6,388 bases of DNA from positions 1-6,388 of the forward strand of contig CABRZO010000141.1 in the NCBI GenBank assembly GCA_902475455.1, in the 5' to 3' direction. Under the pieces are notes generated by a model. It saw only the letters and a list, made by a program, of their open reading frames with translations, was not told the DNA's origin and ran no database searches. The translations under genes and the position numbers were made by a program. Positions within the stretch are counted from its first letter, which is position 1, and each line of letters begins with the position of its first letter. Positions 1-5,212 of the stretch are shown piece after piece. The stretch is from an uncultured Eubacteriales bacterium (GTDB taxonomy: Bacteria > Bacillota > Clostridia > Oscillospirales > Oscillospiraceae).

Positions 1-2
1 AG

Positions 3-1319
3 CACTGCCACTCCACCCACATCCGCCAGGACGAGGACGTGCTGGACACCTGGTTCTCCTCCGCCCTGTGGCCCTTCTCCACCCTGGGCTGGCCGGAGCA
101 GACCGCCGATCTGGATTACTTCTATCCCACCGACGTGCTGGTCACCGGCTATGACATCATCTTCTTCTGGGTGGCCCGGATGATCTTCTCCGGCTGCGAG
201 CAGACCAAGAAGCCCCCCTTCCACACGGTGCTGATCCACGGCCTGGTCCGGGATGCCCAGGGGCGCAAGATGTCCAAGAGCCTGGGCAACGGCATCGACC
301 CCCTGGAGATGATCGACCAGTACGGCTGCGACGCCCTGCGCTTTAACCTGATCACCGGCAACTCCCCCGGCAACGACATGCGCTTCTACACCGAGCGCTG
401 CGAGGCCATGCGGAACTTCGCCAACAAGATCTGGAACGCCAGCCGTTTCCTGATGATGAACCTGACCATCGACCAGTGCCGGCTGCCGGAGCGGCTGGAG
501 CTGGAGGATAAGTGGATCCTGTCCAAGCTCAACGCTGTGATCCGTGACGTCACCGTCAATATGGAGTCCTACGAGCTGGGCGTGGCGGCACAGAAGCTCT
601 ACGACTTCATCTGGGATACCTACTGTGACTGGTATATCGAGCTCACCAAGGCCCGGCTCAGCGGCGACGATGAGGCAGCCAAGGAGCAGGCCCAGCAGGT
701 GCTCTGCTACGTGCTGACCCAGATTCTGAAGCTGCTGCACCCCTTCATGCCCTTCATTACCGAGGAGATCTGGCAGGCTCTGCCCCATGAGGGCGACTTC
801 CTGATGCTCCAGTCCTGGCCGGAGTACTCCGAGGCATTCTGCTTTGAGCAGGAGGAGCGGGCCATGGAGCTGGTGATGGACGCCATCAAGGCCATCCGCG
901 CCCGCCGCAGCGACATGAATGTGCCCCCCTCCAAGAAGGCAGAGCTAACCGTGGTCACCGACGAGCAGGCCGTGTTCACCACCGGCGTGCCCTTCCTGAA
1001 GCGGCTGGCCAGCGCCACGGAGGTCACCGTCACCGATCAGGCCCCTGCCGATCTGAATGGACTGGTCAGCGTGGTCACCTCTGCAGCCAAGCTCTATATC
1101 CCCCTGGCGGAGCTGGTGGACCTGGAGGCCGAGCGGGCCCGGCTGGCCAAGGAGATCGAGAAGGCGGAGAAATACCTCTCCGGCATCGAGAAGAAGCTGT
1201 CCAATGAGAAGTTCGTCGCCAAGGCCCCGGAGGCCGTGGTCCAGCGGGAGCGGGACAACATGGAAAAGACCCGGGCCCTGATTGCCCAGCTGAAGGAATC
1301 CGCCGCCGCTCTGGGCTAA
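3..1319 (+). CDS. valS: Valyl-tRNA synthetase, C-terminal part (5' end outside window)
   Basis: Class I aminoacyl-tRNA synthetase that charges tRNA-Val in the cytoplasm. The reading frame is open from the left edge (first full codon at 3), so only the last 438 residues of a protein usually near 880 are visible; the GTG at 39 is an internal codon, not the start. Visible residues 12-32 carry the ValRS-typical stretch DVLDTWFSSALWPFSTLGWP. The KMSKS ATP-binding loop is at visible residues 89-93 (bases 267-281). The anticodon-binding helical domain follows, around the ALxLEDKWILSKL-like segment. The last ~65 residues form the charged coiled-coil arm (LEAERARLAKEIEKAEKYL onward) found in ValRS and absent from IleRS, which settles the identity. 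The TAA stop is followed after about 60 bases by a strong terminator, so valS appears to end its transcript here; no folC follows, unlike the B. subtilis order. Confidence 0.97.
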   Translation, partial: HCHSTHIRQDEDVLDTWFSSALWPFSTLGWPEQTADLDYFYPTDVLVTGYDIIFFWVARMIFSGCEQTKKPPFHTVLIHGLVRDAQGRKMSKSLGNGIDPLEMIDQYGCDALRFNLITGNSPGNDMRFYTERCEAMRNFANKIWNASRFLMMNLTIDQCRLPERLELEDKWILSKLNAVIRDVTVNMESYELGVAAQKLYDFIWDTYCDWYIELTKARLSGDDEAAKEQAQQVLCYVLTQILKLLHPFMPFITEEIWQALPHEGDFLMLQSWPEYSEAFCFEQEERAMELVMDAIKAIRARRSDMNVPPSKKAELTVVTDEQAVFTTGVPFLKRLASATEVTVTDQAPADLNGLVSVVTSAAKLYIPLAELVDLEAERARLAKEIEKAEKYLSGIEKKLSNEKFVAKAPEAVVQRERDNMEKTRALIAQLKESAAALG

Positions 1320-1373
1320 ATTGGGATAAATTTCCTGCCTCGACGGAGGCTGACAGAATTTTATAGCTATATT

Positions 1374-1382
1374 TGATAAAAT
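1374..1382 (+). promoter_or_regulatory. Weak candidate extended -10 (TGATAAAAT) ahead of spoIIAA
   Basis: TGATAAAAT at 1374-1382 fits an extended -10 element (TGnTATAAT, one mismatch in the hexamer). No good -35 lies at 16-18 bases; the nearest TTGACA-like word is CTGACA at 1350-1355, 21 bases away. Transcription would begin near 1389, inside the left arm of the valS terminator, so such a transcript would not form the full hairpin. The spoIIA operon is normally sigma-H dependent in Bacillus; I see no convincing sigma-H -35/-10 pair between valS and spoIIAA. This is a suggestion only. Confidence 0.25.
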
Positions 1383-1416
1383 CACCCTGCATCTTCGGGA
1401 TGCAGGGTGATTTTTT
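1378..1416 (+). terminator. Intrinsic terminator of valS
   Basis: Perfect inverted repeat: the left arm 1378-1393 (AAAATCACCCTGCATC) pairs with the right arm 1399-1414, leaving a TTCGG loop (or a UUCG tetraloop with one bulged G). It is followed by a run of six T at 1411-1416, part of which pairs with the A-tract. The stem is GC-rich in the middle and runs for 16 bp. It lies 58 bases after the valS stop and 60 bases before spoIIAA, so it should separate the housekeeping gene from the sporulation operon. The A-tract of the left arm also gives the opposite strand a U-rich tail. Confidence 0.9.
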
Positions 1417-1476
1417 GTACTTCTGCCCTGATCCGGGACAAGCCGGGCGGAGCGGATCGGAAAGGGGAATACGCCG

Positions 1477-1788
1477 ATGGCGATAGATTGCAGATTGGAA
1501 CAGGAACGGATGTATCTCCGGCTTACCGGAGAGATCGACCACCACCGGGCCGGGGAGCTGATGCGCCAGCTGGAGTCCCAGCTGGATCTGGAGTCCCCCC
1601 GGCATGTGGAGCTGGACATGAGCGGAGTCACCTTTATGGACTCCAGCGGTATTGCGCTATTGCTGCGGCTGCACCGCAGCCTGTCCCTCACCGGAGGTCG
1701 GCTGCAGGTGGTCCAGGTGCCCAAACAGCCCGGCAAGGTTTTAAAGGCGGCGGGACTGGAGCGGATGTTTTCCATCTCTTATCTCTGA
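1477..1788 (+). CDS. spoIIAA: Anti-sigma-F factor antagonist SpoIIAA (STAS domain)
   Basis: Small cytoplasmic STAS-domain protein of 103 residues (the Bacillus homologue is 117) that, when dephosphorylated by SpoIIE, binds SpoIIAB and frees sigma-F in the forespore. The LTGEIDHH segment (16-23) matches the conserved first strand and loop of SpoIIAA, and FMDSSGI (53-59) is the phosphorylation loop; Ser56 aligns with Ser58 of the B. subtilis protein, the residue phosphorylated by SpoIIAB. The start at 1477 is supported by AAAGGGG at 1461-1467, 9 bases upstream. It is the first gene of spoIIAA-spoIIAB-sigF; its TGA lies 17 bases before the spoIIAB ATG. The protein is slightly short at both ends, but the core fold looks complete. 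Family assignment is firm from both motif and operon context. Confidence 0.96.
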   Translation: MAIDCRLEQERMYLRLTGEIDHHRAGELMRQLESQLDLESPRHVELDMSGVTFMDSSGIALLLRLHRSLSLTGGRLQVVQVPKQPGKVLKAAGLERMFSISYL

Positions 1789-1805
1789 AATTGGAGGTTT
1801 ACATA

Positions 1806-2258
1806 ATGAAAATTATCAACGAAGTAAAGCTGGACTTTCCCAGCACGTCCGCCAATGAGGGCTTTGCCCGCAGCGCGGCGGCGTCCTTTGCGGCGCAGTT
1901 GGACCCCACCCTGGAGGAGCTGGGGGACATCCGCACGGCGGTGAGCGAGGCGGTGACCAACGCCATCGTCCACGGTTACCCGGACACCCTGGGGCGTATC
2001 ACCCTGCGGATGCGGATTTTTGAAGACAATCTGCTGGAGCTGCAGATCAAGGACCGGGGGGTAGGCATTCCCGATGTGGACAAGGCCCGGCAGCCCATGT
2101 TCACCACTGGAGGGGAGGAGCGCAGCGGCATGGGTTTCACCATCATGGAGAGTTTTATGGATTTCATTAAGGTCAATTCCGCCCCGGGCCGGGGCACCAC
2201 CGTCACCCTGCGCAAGCGCATCTCCCGGCGGTTGAAGCATGAGCGGACCCGCGCCTGA
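1806..2258 (+). CDS. spoIIAB: Anti-sigma-F factor / serine kinase SpoIIAB
   Basis: 150-residue GHKL-type ATPase that holds sigma-F inactive and phosphorylates SpoIIAA. The ATP-binding Bergerat-fold motifs are all present: N box EAVTNAIVHGY (48-58, with Glu48 and Asn52 at the catalytic and Mg-binding positions), G1 box DRGVGI (83-88), and G2/lid ERSGMGFTIMESF (105-117). Arg22 in the FAR motif aligns with Arg20 of the B. subtilis protein, which contacts both sigma-F and SpoIIAA. The ATG at 1806 is chosen because GGAGG (1793-1797) sits 8 bases upstream and the N-terminus MKIINEVKLDF matches the family; the frame is open further upstream only because it runs antiparallel to no stop within spoIIAA. 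The 3' end overlaps sigF by 20 bases, implying translational coupling that keeps kinase and sigma factor in balance. Confidence 0.97.
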   Translation: MKIINEVKLDFPSTSANEGFARSAAASFAAQLDPTLEELGDIRTAVSEAVTNAIVHGYPDTLGRITLRMRIFEDNLLELQIKDRGVGIPDVDKARQPMFTTGGEERSGMGFTIMESFMDFIKVNSAPGRGTTVTLRKRISRRLKHERTRA

Positions 2259-2946
2259 GCTGCTGAGCGCAGCCCAGCAGGGGGACAAGGCGGCGGAGGA
2301 GCGATTGCTCACCGAGAACAGCCGGCTGATCTGGAGCGTGGTGCGCCGCTACCTGGGCCGTGGCGTGGAACAGGAGGATTTATACCAGCTGGGGTGTATC
2401 GGCTTTCTGAAGGCCATCCAGGGCTATGATCCCGCCTTCGGCACCCAGTTCTCCACCTACGCCGTCCCCAAGATCGCCGGGGAGATGCGGCGGTTTCTGC
2501 GGGATGACGGCACTGTGAAGGTGAGCCGCACCCTCCGGGAGCGGGCAGCCCGGATTGCCCAGGCCAGAACAGAGCTGACCCACGCCCTGGGCTATGAGCC
2601 CACGGTGTCCGAGCTGGCGGAATACCTGGAACTGGACATTGAGGACATCGCCATGGCAGAGACCGCCACCTCAGCGGTGGCCTCCCTGTCGGCGGAGACC
2701 GGGGACGGCCTCACCCTGGAATCGGTGCTGGGCGACGGGGGAATGGAGGAGGAGCTGGTGGAGCGGCTGGATCTGAAGGCCGCCATTGAGCAGCTGCCGG
2801 AACGGGAGCGGCTGGTTATCATTCTGCGCTATTTCCGCTCCTTCACCCAGGAGCAGACCGCCCGGGTCATCGACGTCAGCCAGGTCCAGGTGTCCCGAAT
2901 TGAGCGCAAGGCGGTGGAACATCTGCGGCGGCTGCTTGAATCTTAG
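2239..2946 (+). CDS. sigF: RNA polymerase sigma factor, forespore-specific sigma-F
   Basis: 235-residue sigma-70 family factor that directs the first forespore transcription programme. Region 2 spans about residues 25-92, with the core-binding and -10 recognition segment QEDLYQLGCIGFLKAIQGYD followed by FSTYAVPKIAGEMRRFLRDDG. Region 3 follows at about 93-140 (SRTLRERAARIAQAR, then a YEPTVSELAEYL helix). Region 4, at about 180-233, contains LPERERLVIILRYF and the helix-turn-helix TQEQTARVIDVSQVQVSRIE for -35 recognition. The close paralogue sigma-G is excluded mainly by position directly after spoIIAA-spoIIAB. The start at 2239 is the first possible ATG after an in-frame TGA at 2233-2235. It has only a weak purine stretch upstream, so initiation probably depends on ribosomes finishing spoIIAB. 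The stop at 2944-2946 is followed at once by a terminator hairpin. Confidence 0.96.
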   Translation: MSGPAPELLSAAQQGDKAAEERLLTENSRLIWSVVRRYLGRGVEQEDLYQLGCIGFLKAIQGYDPAFGTQFSTYAVPKIAGEMRRFLRDDGTVKVSRTLRERAARIAQARTELTHALGYEPTVSELAEYLELDIEDIAMAETATSAVASLSAETGDGLTLESVLGDGGMEEELVERLDLKAAIEQLPERERLVIILRYFRSFTQEQTARVIDVSQVQVSRIERKAVEHLRRLLES

Positions 2947-2964
2947 TATGGGCTGTGGTAAAAT
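2936..2964 (+). promoter_or_regulatory. Predicted sigma-A promoter for the HAD phosphatase gene
   Basis: TTGAAT at 2936-2941 and TAAAAT at 2959-2964 are separated by exactly 17 bases. The -10 is preceded by TG at the right place (TGGTAAAAT from 2956), making it an extended -10. The -35 lies inside the last codons of sigF, and the -10 forms part of the left arm of the sigF terminator. Transcription is expected to begin near 2971. That start leaves a leader of about 27 bases and removes most of the terminator's left arm from the RNA. Confidence 0.6.
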
Positions 2965-2994
2965 GCCTCCGAACATCAGATTCGGAGGCATTTT
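2960..2994 (+). terminator. Intrinsic terminator of the spoIIA operon
   Basis: A perfect 14-bp stem pairs 2960-2973 (AAAATGCCTCCGAA) with 2981-2994, around a 7-base loop CATCAGA. The T-tract (TTTT at 2991-2994) is fully within the stem and is followed by GTC, so termination may be incomplete. It begins 13 bases after the sigF stop and ends 3 bases before the next ATG. Confidence 0.8.
2984..2988 (+). promoter_or_regulatory. Shine-Dalgarno of the HAD phosphatase, inside the terminator stem
   Basis: GGAGG at 2984-2988 is 9 bases from the ATG at 2998, an ideal spacing, and no other candidate exists. It lies wholly in the right arm of the sigF terminator, so any RNA reading through from sigF would pair it with CCTCC at 2966-2970. 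RNA starting at the predicted promoter (near 2971) lacks that partner. Confidence 0.75.
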
Positions 2995-2997
2995 GTC

Positions 2998-3657
2998 ATG
3001 AAGTATCAAACTGTGATTTTCGATATGGACGGCACCATTCTGGAGACCCTGGAGGATATCCGGGACAGCGTCAATGTGACCATGGACCATATGGGCTGCC
3101 CCCGCCGGAGCCTGGAGGAGGTCCGGAACTTTGTGGGCAATGGGGCCGCCAAACTGATTGAGCGGAGCATGCCCCAGAGCGCCAGCCGGCAGGAGATTGA
3201 CCGGGCCCTGGCCTTTTACAAGGACTATTATGACGCCCACGCCCAGATCAAGACCGGACCCTACGAGGGGATTCCGGAGCTGTTGAAGGCCCTCAAAGAG
3301 CAGGGAATTCAGATTGCAGTGGTGAGCAACAAGCCGGACGAGGCGGTCAAATCCCTGGCGGAGCACTATTTCCCCGGCCTGTTTCCGGTGGCCATCGGCC
3401 AGCGGCCGGAGTTTGCCACCAAACCCGCCCCGGACTCGGTGTTCGAGGCAATGCGGCTTCTGGGCGCGAAGCCGGAGACCACCGTCTATGTGGGAGACTC
3501 CGACGTGGACATCGACACCGCCCGGAACAGCGGCCTGGACTGCATCTCGGTGACCTGGGGCTTCCGCAGCGTGGATTTCCTGCTGGAGCACGGGGCCAAA
3601 ACCCTGGCCCACAGCACCCAGGAACTGCTGAAGCTGTTGGAAGAGAATAGGGACTGA
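2998..3657 (+). CDS. HAD-superfamily hydrolase, phosphoglycolate phosphatase-like
   Basis: 219-residue cytoplasmic phosphatase of HAD subfamily IA. Motif I is FDMDGT (8-13), with Asp9 as nucleophile and Asp11 as acid/base. Motif II is VVSNK with Ser110. Motif III is Lys142 in ATKPAPD. Motif IV is GDSDVD (166-171), with the acidic residues that hold Mg. A helical cap of about 80 residues between motifs I and II (roughly 17-90) makes this a C1-cap enzyme of the Gph/PGMB type. The overall pattern, with VGNGA after the first cap helices, fits phosphoglycolate phosphatases, but substrates of this family cannot be told from sequence; pyrophosphatase (PpaX-like) or other sugar-phosphate activity is possible. 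The ATG at 2998 is fixed by the position of motif I and by GGAGG upstream. It probably has its own promoter rather than being part of the sporulation operon. Confidence 0.9.
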   Translation: MKYQTVIFDMDGTILETLEDIRDSVNVTMDHMGCPRRSLEEVRNFVGNGAAKLIERSMPQSASRQEIDRALAFYKDYYDAHAQIKTGPYEGIPELLKALKEQGIQIAVVSNKPDEAVKSLAEHYFPGLFPVAIGQRPEFATKPAPDSVFEAMRLLGAKPETTVYVGDSDVDIDTARNSGLDCISVTWGFRSVDFLLEHGAKTLAHSTQELLKLLEENRD

Positions 3658-3683
3658 GGGCTCCACCTTCACCGACGCTCAGG

Positions 3684-3732
3684 ATGACAAAAAGCGAGGC
3701 TGTTGCATCTTTGCAACAGCCTCGTCTGTCAT
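3684..3732. terminator. Convergent (bidirectional) terminator between phosphatase and TIR genes
   Basis: The core 13-bp perfect stem pairs 3695-3707 (CGAGGCTGTTGCA) with 3712-3724 around loop TCTT. An outer helix of 6 bp pairs ATGACA (3684-3689) with TGTCAT (3727-3732) across a small internal loop. Read on the minus strand, the core hairpin is followed by CTTTTTG, a good U-tract for the TIR gene, whose TGA lies in the outer helix. Read on the plus strand, the tail is only moderately T-rich (ATTTCTTCTT), giving weaker termination for the phosphatase gene. Confidence 0.8.
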
Positions 3733-4781
3733 TTCTTCTTGTCGTCTTTCTTCTGCTCTTCCAGCTTGCGCTGAATGAGTTCCGCCAGGGTGGGCTTGTG
3801 CTCCCCCTCCTCTTTGGGGCTGTCGCCGGACTCGGGGGGCTTGTCCTCCTTCTTGTCGGAACCCTTGCTGCTCAGCAGTGAGGAGATTTGCTCCGCGAGA
3901 CTGGATGTAGAGGGAGAGGCGGGCTTTTTCGGGGCATCGGCCTCCGGGGCGGAGGCTTCCGCTGGGGTACCTTCCGCCTCGGCCGCGGCAGCAGCCGGGG
4001 CCCAGGTCAGCAGGGGTTCGGATTTGCGGCCCAGCTGGGTGGCCAGTTGTTCGGACAGCGGCGGCTGGCTGTCGTCGGGAGTTTCCTGGGATTCCGGTGC
4101 GGGAGTGGGCGCCGGAGTCGGCTCCGGCGCTGGCTCGGGGGCCGGGGCGGGCTTTTTCTTCTGGTCCAGTTCCGCCAGGGTTTTGACAGGGGGGTAAATC
4201 TTTGCGGCGTCCGGGAAGGAGGCCACAATCTCCTCATAGTAGCCGATCTTGCGGTTGGGTTCATCCTTGGGGTGAACCCGAACCCGCTCATTGTTGCTGT
4301 CAAAAAAATTGCTGCAAAACTGACTCAGGATGATGGATTTAGAGGTTTTCTCCTTCTTGGAGATATCCTTGCGGCGCAGCAAATTGACGTGAACGTTCTG
4401 GGTAAAAGCACCGATGTCTCCCACCGCTTCCACATCTACGGCGATAAAACGAACCGGTCCGAAGTGGATGTACATTGTCATGGTTTCGGTGGTCTGGCTC
4501 AGTTCCCGATAGCATGCTTCACTGGTCAGGGAGGAACTGCTTACATAAAAGACCACCAGCAGACAATCCAGGTCGGAGATAGCGCTCAGGGCGTCCTCGG
4601 TCCAGGAGTCCTTGGTTTTATCCAGATTGCGCTCATCCAGCCATACGTTGTAGCCCAGCTGCTGAAATGCCAGAACATCTTCCCAGACCCGCTGGTGGTC
4701 CTGGGCGCTGTAACTGACAAAGATATAGGGGTTGTCCATATCGCAGGATTTAATCTGTGCCAAAACTTCTGCCGGTTCCAT
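3729..4781 (-). CDS. TIR-domain protein with Pro/Ala-rich tail carrying repeated LAEQ-type motifs
   Basis: 350-residue soluble protein; no signal peptide or membrane segment seen. Residues about 17-130 form a TIR domain of the bacterial TIR_2 kind: strand A PYIFVSYSAQD (18-28), strand B GYNVWLDE (43-50), strand C LDCLLVVFYVS (71-81), then SLTSEACYREL (84-94). Glu93 in CYRE sits where NAD-cleaving TIR domains have their catalytic glutamate (inference by motif). Residues about 130-200 are not recognised. From 207 on the protein is low-complexity: a Pro-Ala-Glu linker (211-230), an Ala run (262-268) and a Lys-rich C-terminus. The tail is punctuated by short helix-like motifs at 201, 241, 294 and 331. 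The start is supported by GGAGG (plus-strand 4791-4795), 9 bases upstream. The gene has its own promoter and terminators on both sides. The TIR half has about 50% GC in rows I counted, against 68-80% in parts of the tail and of copA. Possible roles: NADase effector in defence or signalling; unproven. Confidence 0.85.
   Translation of the reverse strand: MEPAEVLAQIKSCDMDNPYIFVSYSAQDHQRVWEDVLAFQQLGYNVWLDERNLDKTKDSWTEDALSAISDLDCLLVVFYVSSSSLTSEACYRELSQTTETMTMYIHFGPVRFIAVDVEAVGDIGAFTQNVHVNLLRRKDISKKEKTSKSIILSQFCSNFFDSNNERVRVHPKDEPNRKIGYYEEIVASFPDAAKIYPPVKTLAELDQKKKPAPAPEPAPEPTPAPTPAPESQETPDDSQPPLSEQLATQLGRKSEPLLTWAPAAAAAEAEGTPAEASAPEADAPKKPASPSTSSLAEQISSLLSSKGSDKKEDKPPESGDSPKEEGEHKPTLAELIQRKLEEQKKDDKKK
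3753..4181 (-). repeat. Four-copy degenerate peptide motif in the TIR protein tail
   Basis: Copies begin at residues 201 (TLAELDQKKK), 241 (PLSEQLATQLGRK), 294 (SLAEQISSLLSSK) and 331 (TLAELIQRKLEEQ). They share L-[AS]-E-[QL] followed, in copies 2-4, by Leu at +8 from the first Leu and by a basic residue near +11; the first copy is truncated. The spacing is 40, 53 and 37 residues, filled with Pro, Ala, Glu and Ser. Plus-strand positions are 4152-4181, 4023-4061, 3864-3902 and 3753-3791. Each could form one short amphipathic helix, a pattern typical of repeated docking motifs. Confidence 0.7.
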
Positions 4782-4817
4782 GGTCTGTGTCCTCCTGATC
4801 TGTTGCCGTGGTTCAGC

Positions 4818-4843
4818 ATCTAATCTAATTTATTATATCTAAT
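4818..4843. repeat. Three ATCTAAT direct repeats around the TIR promoter -10
   Basis: ATCTAAT occurs at 4818-4824, 4823-4829 and 4837-4843 on the plus strand. Two copies overlap downstream of the TIR gene's -10, at the expected transcription start, and one lies immediately upstream of it. They bracket the -10 and could be operator half-sites, or simply an AT-rich promoter region. Confidence 0.45.
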
Positions 4844-4860
4844 CCGTTATATTTTGTAAA
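4832..4860 (-). promoter_or_regulatory. Sigma-A promoter of the TIR gene
   Basis: Read on the minus strand, TTTACA (plus 4855-4860) and a perfect TATAAT (plus 4832-4837) are separated by 17 bases, matching the vegetative sigma-A consensus in 11 of 12 positions. Transcription should begin near 4825, giving a leader of about 44 bases with a GGAGG ribosome binding site. This is the best promoter in the window and lies in its most AT-rich stretch. Confidence 0.8.
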
Positions 4861-4913
4861 GGAACTGCCGGGGTATTTTAGGCTGTTCTTTCAGTGGCTG
4901 GCCCAACACCACA

Positions 4914-4945
4914 AAAGGGGGCGCGTCGCATGACGCGCCCCCTTT
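4914..4945 (-). terminator. Intrinsic terminator of the copA-csoR operon
   Basis: A perfect 14-bp, very GC-rich stem pairs 4914-4927 (AAAGGGGGCGCGTC) with 4932-4945, with a 4-base loop. On the minus strand it starts 3 bases after the csoR stop and ends in TTTTG. It separates csoR from the promoter of the TIR gene, which is transcribed in the same direction. Confidence 0.88.
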
Positions 4946-4948
4946 GAC

Positions 4949-5212
4949 TCATTTTAACAGTTTTTGCAGCAGGCTGTTGATCTCTGCCAGTTTTTCCTCG
5001 GCGTTGCCGCTCTCCACAGCCTCCCGCACACAGCAGGACACGTGGGCCTGCAAAATGGCGGCGTTGGCCTTGGTGAGAATGGACTGGGCGGCCATGATCT
5101 GGTTGGAGATGTCGATGCAGTAGCGATCCTCCTCCACCATATTTAAAATGCCGTCCAATTGTCCCCGGGCGGTCTTTAAAAGCCGCTGGATCTGAGTTTT
5201 ATCCGCTCTCAT
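4949..5212 (-). CDS. csoR: Copper-sensing transcriptional repressor CsoR
   Basis: 87-residue, all-helical CsoR/RcnR-family repressor, a DNA-binding oligomer that releases its operator on binding Cu(I). RLLKTARGQLDGI (10-22) is the family's DNA-binding first helix. The metal ligands are Cys32, His57 and Cys61, with the spacing (25 then 4) of the Mycobacterium tuberculosis protein Cys36-His61-Cys65. The second-shell residues of that protein (Tyr35, Glu81) also match, as Tyr31 and Glu77, which favours a copper sensor over RcnR (nickel/cobalt) or FrmR (formaldehyde) relatives. An extra Cys60 precedes Cys61. The ATG overlaps the copA stop in the sequence ATGA, so translation is probably coupled; the nearest upstream purine run (GAGGTG) is rather far, about 13 bases. 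It lies downstream of copA, so its level follows operon transcription and should give autoregulation through an operator upstream of copA, outside the window. Confidence 0.93.
   Translation of the reverse strand: MRADKTQIQRLLKTARGQLDGILNMVEEDRYCIDISNQIMAAQSILTKANAAILQAHVSCCVREAVESGNAEEKLAEINSLLQKLLK

Noticed and set aside
1353..1361. ACAGAATTT as a sigma-H -10 for spoIIAA
   Set aside because: The nearest GGAWWW-like -35 is about 23 bases away where 11-12 is expected, and RNA from it would run into the valS terminator.
945..1775. Long minus-strand open frame (276 codons) opposite valS and spoIIAA
   Set aside because: It crosses the terminator and lies opposite two well-identified genes; its composition is that of a GC-rich shadow frame.
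1407..1805. N-terminal extension of the spoIIAB frame, open from 1407
   Set aside because: The extension lies over spoIIAA in another frame and has no family resemblance; the ATG at 1806 has GGAGG 8 bases upstream and gives a normal SpoIIAB N-terminus.
2671..3672. Long minus-strand open frame (333 codons) opposite sigF and the phosphatase
   Set aside because: It runs through the promoter-terminator junction and mirrors two clear genes; no recognisable domain.
3729..4781. Thoeris (ThsA/ThsB) or CBASS-type system
   Set aside because: No ThsA-like, cyclase or other partner gene is adjacent; both neighbours are housekeeping or copper genes, so only a stand-alone TIR gene can be claimed.
3888..4823. 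Plus-strand open frame (311 codons) opposite the TIR gene
   Set aside because: Gly/Arg-rich translation is what the complement of the Pro/Ala-rich tail gives; the minus-strand frame has the promoter, ribosome binding site and TIR motifs.
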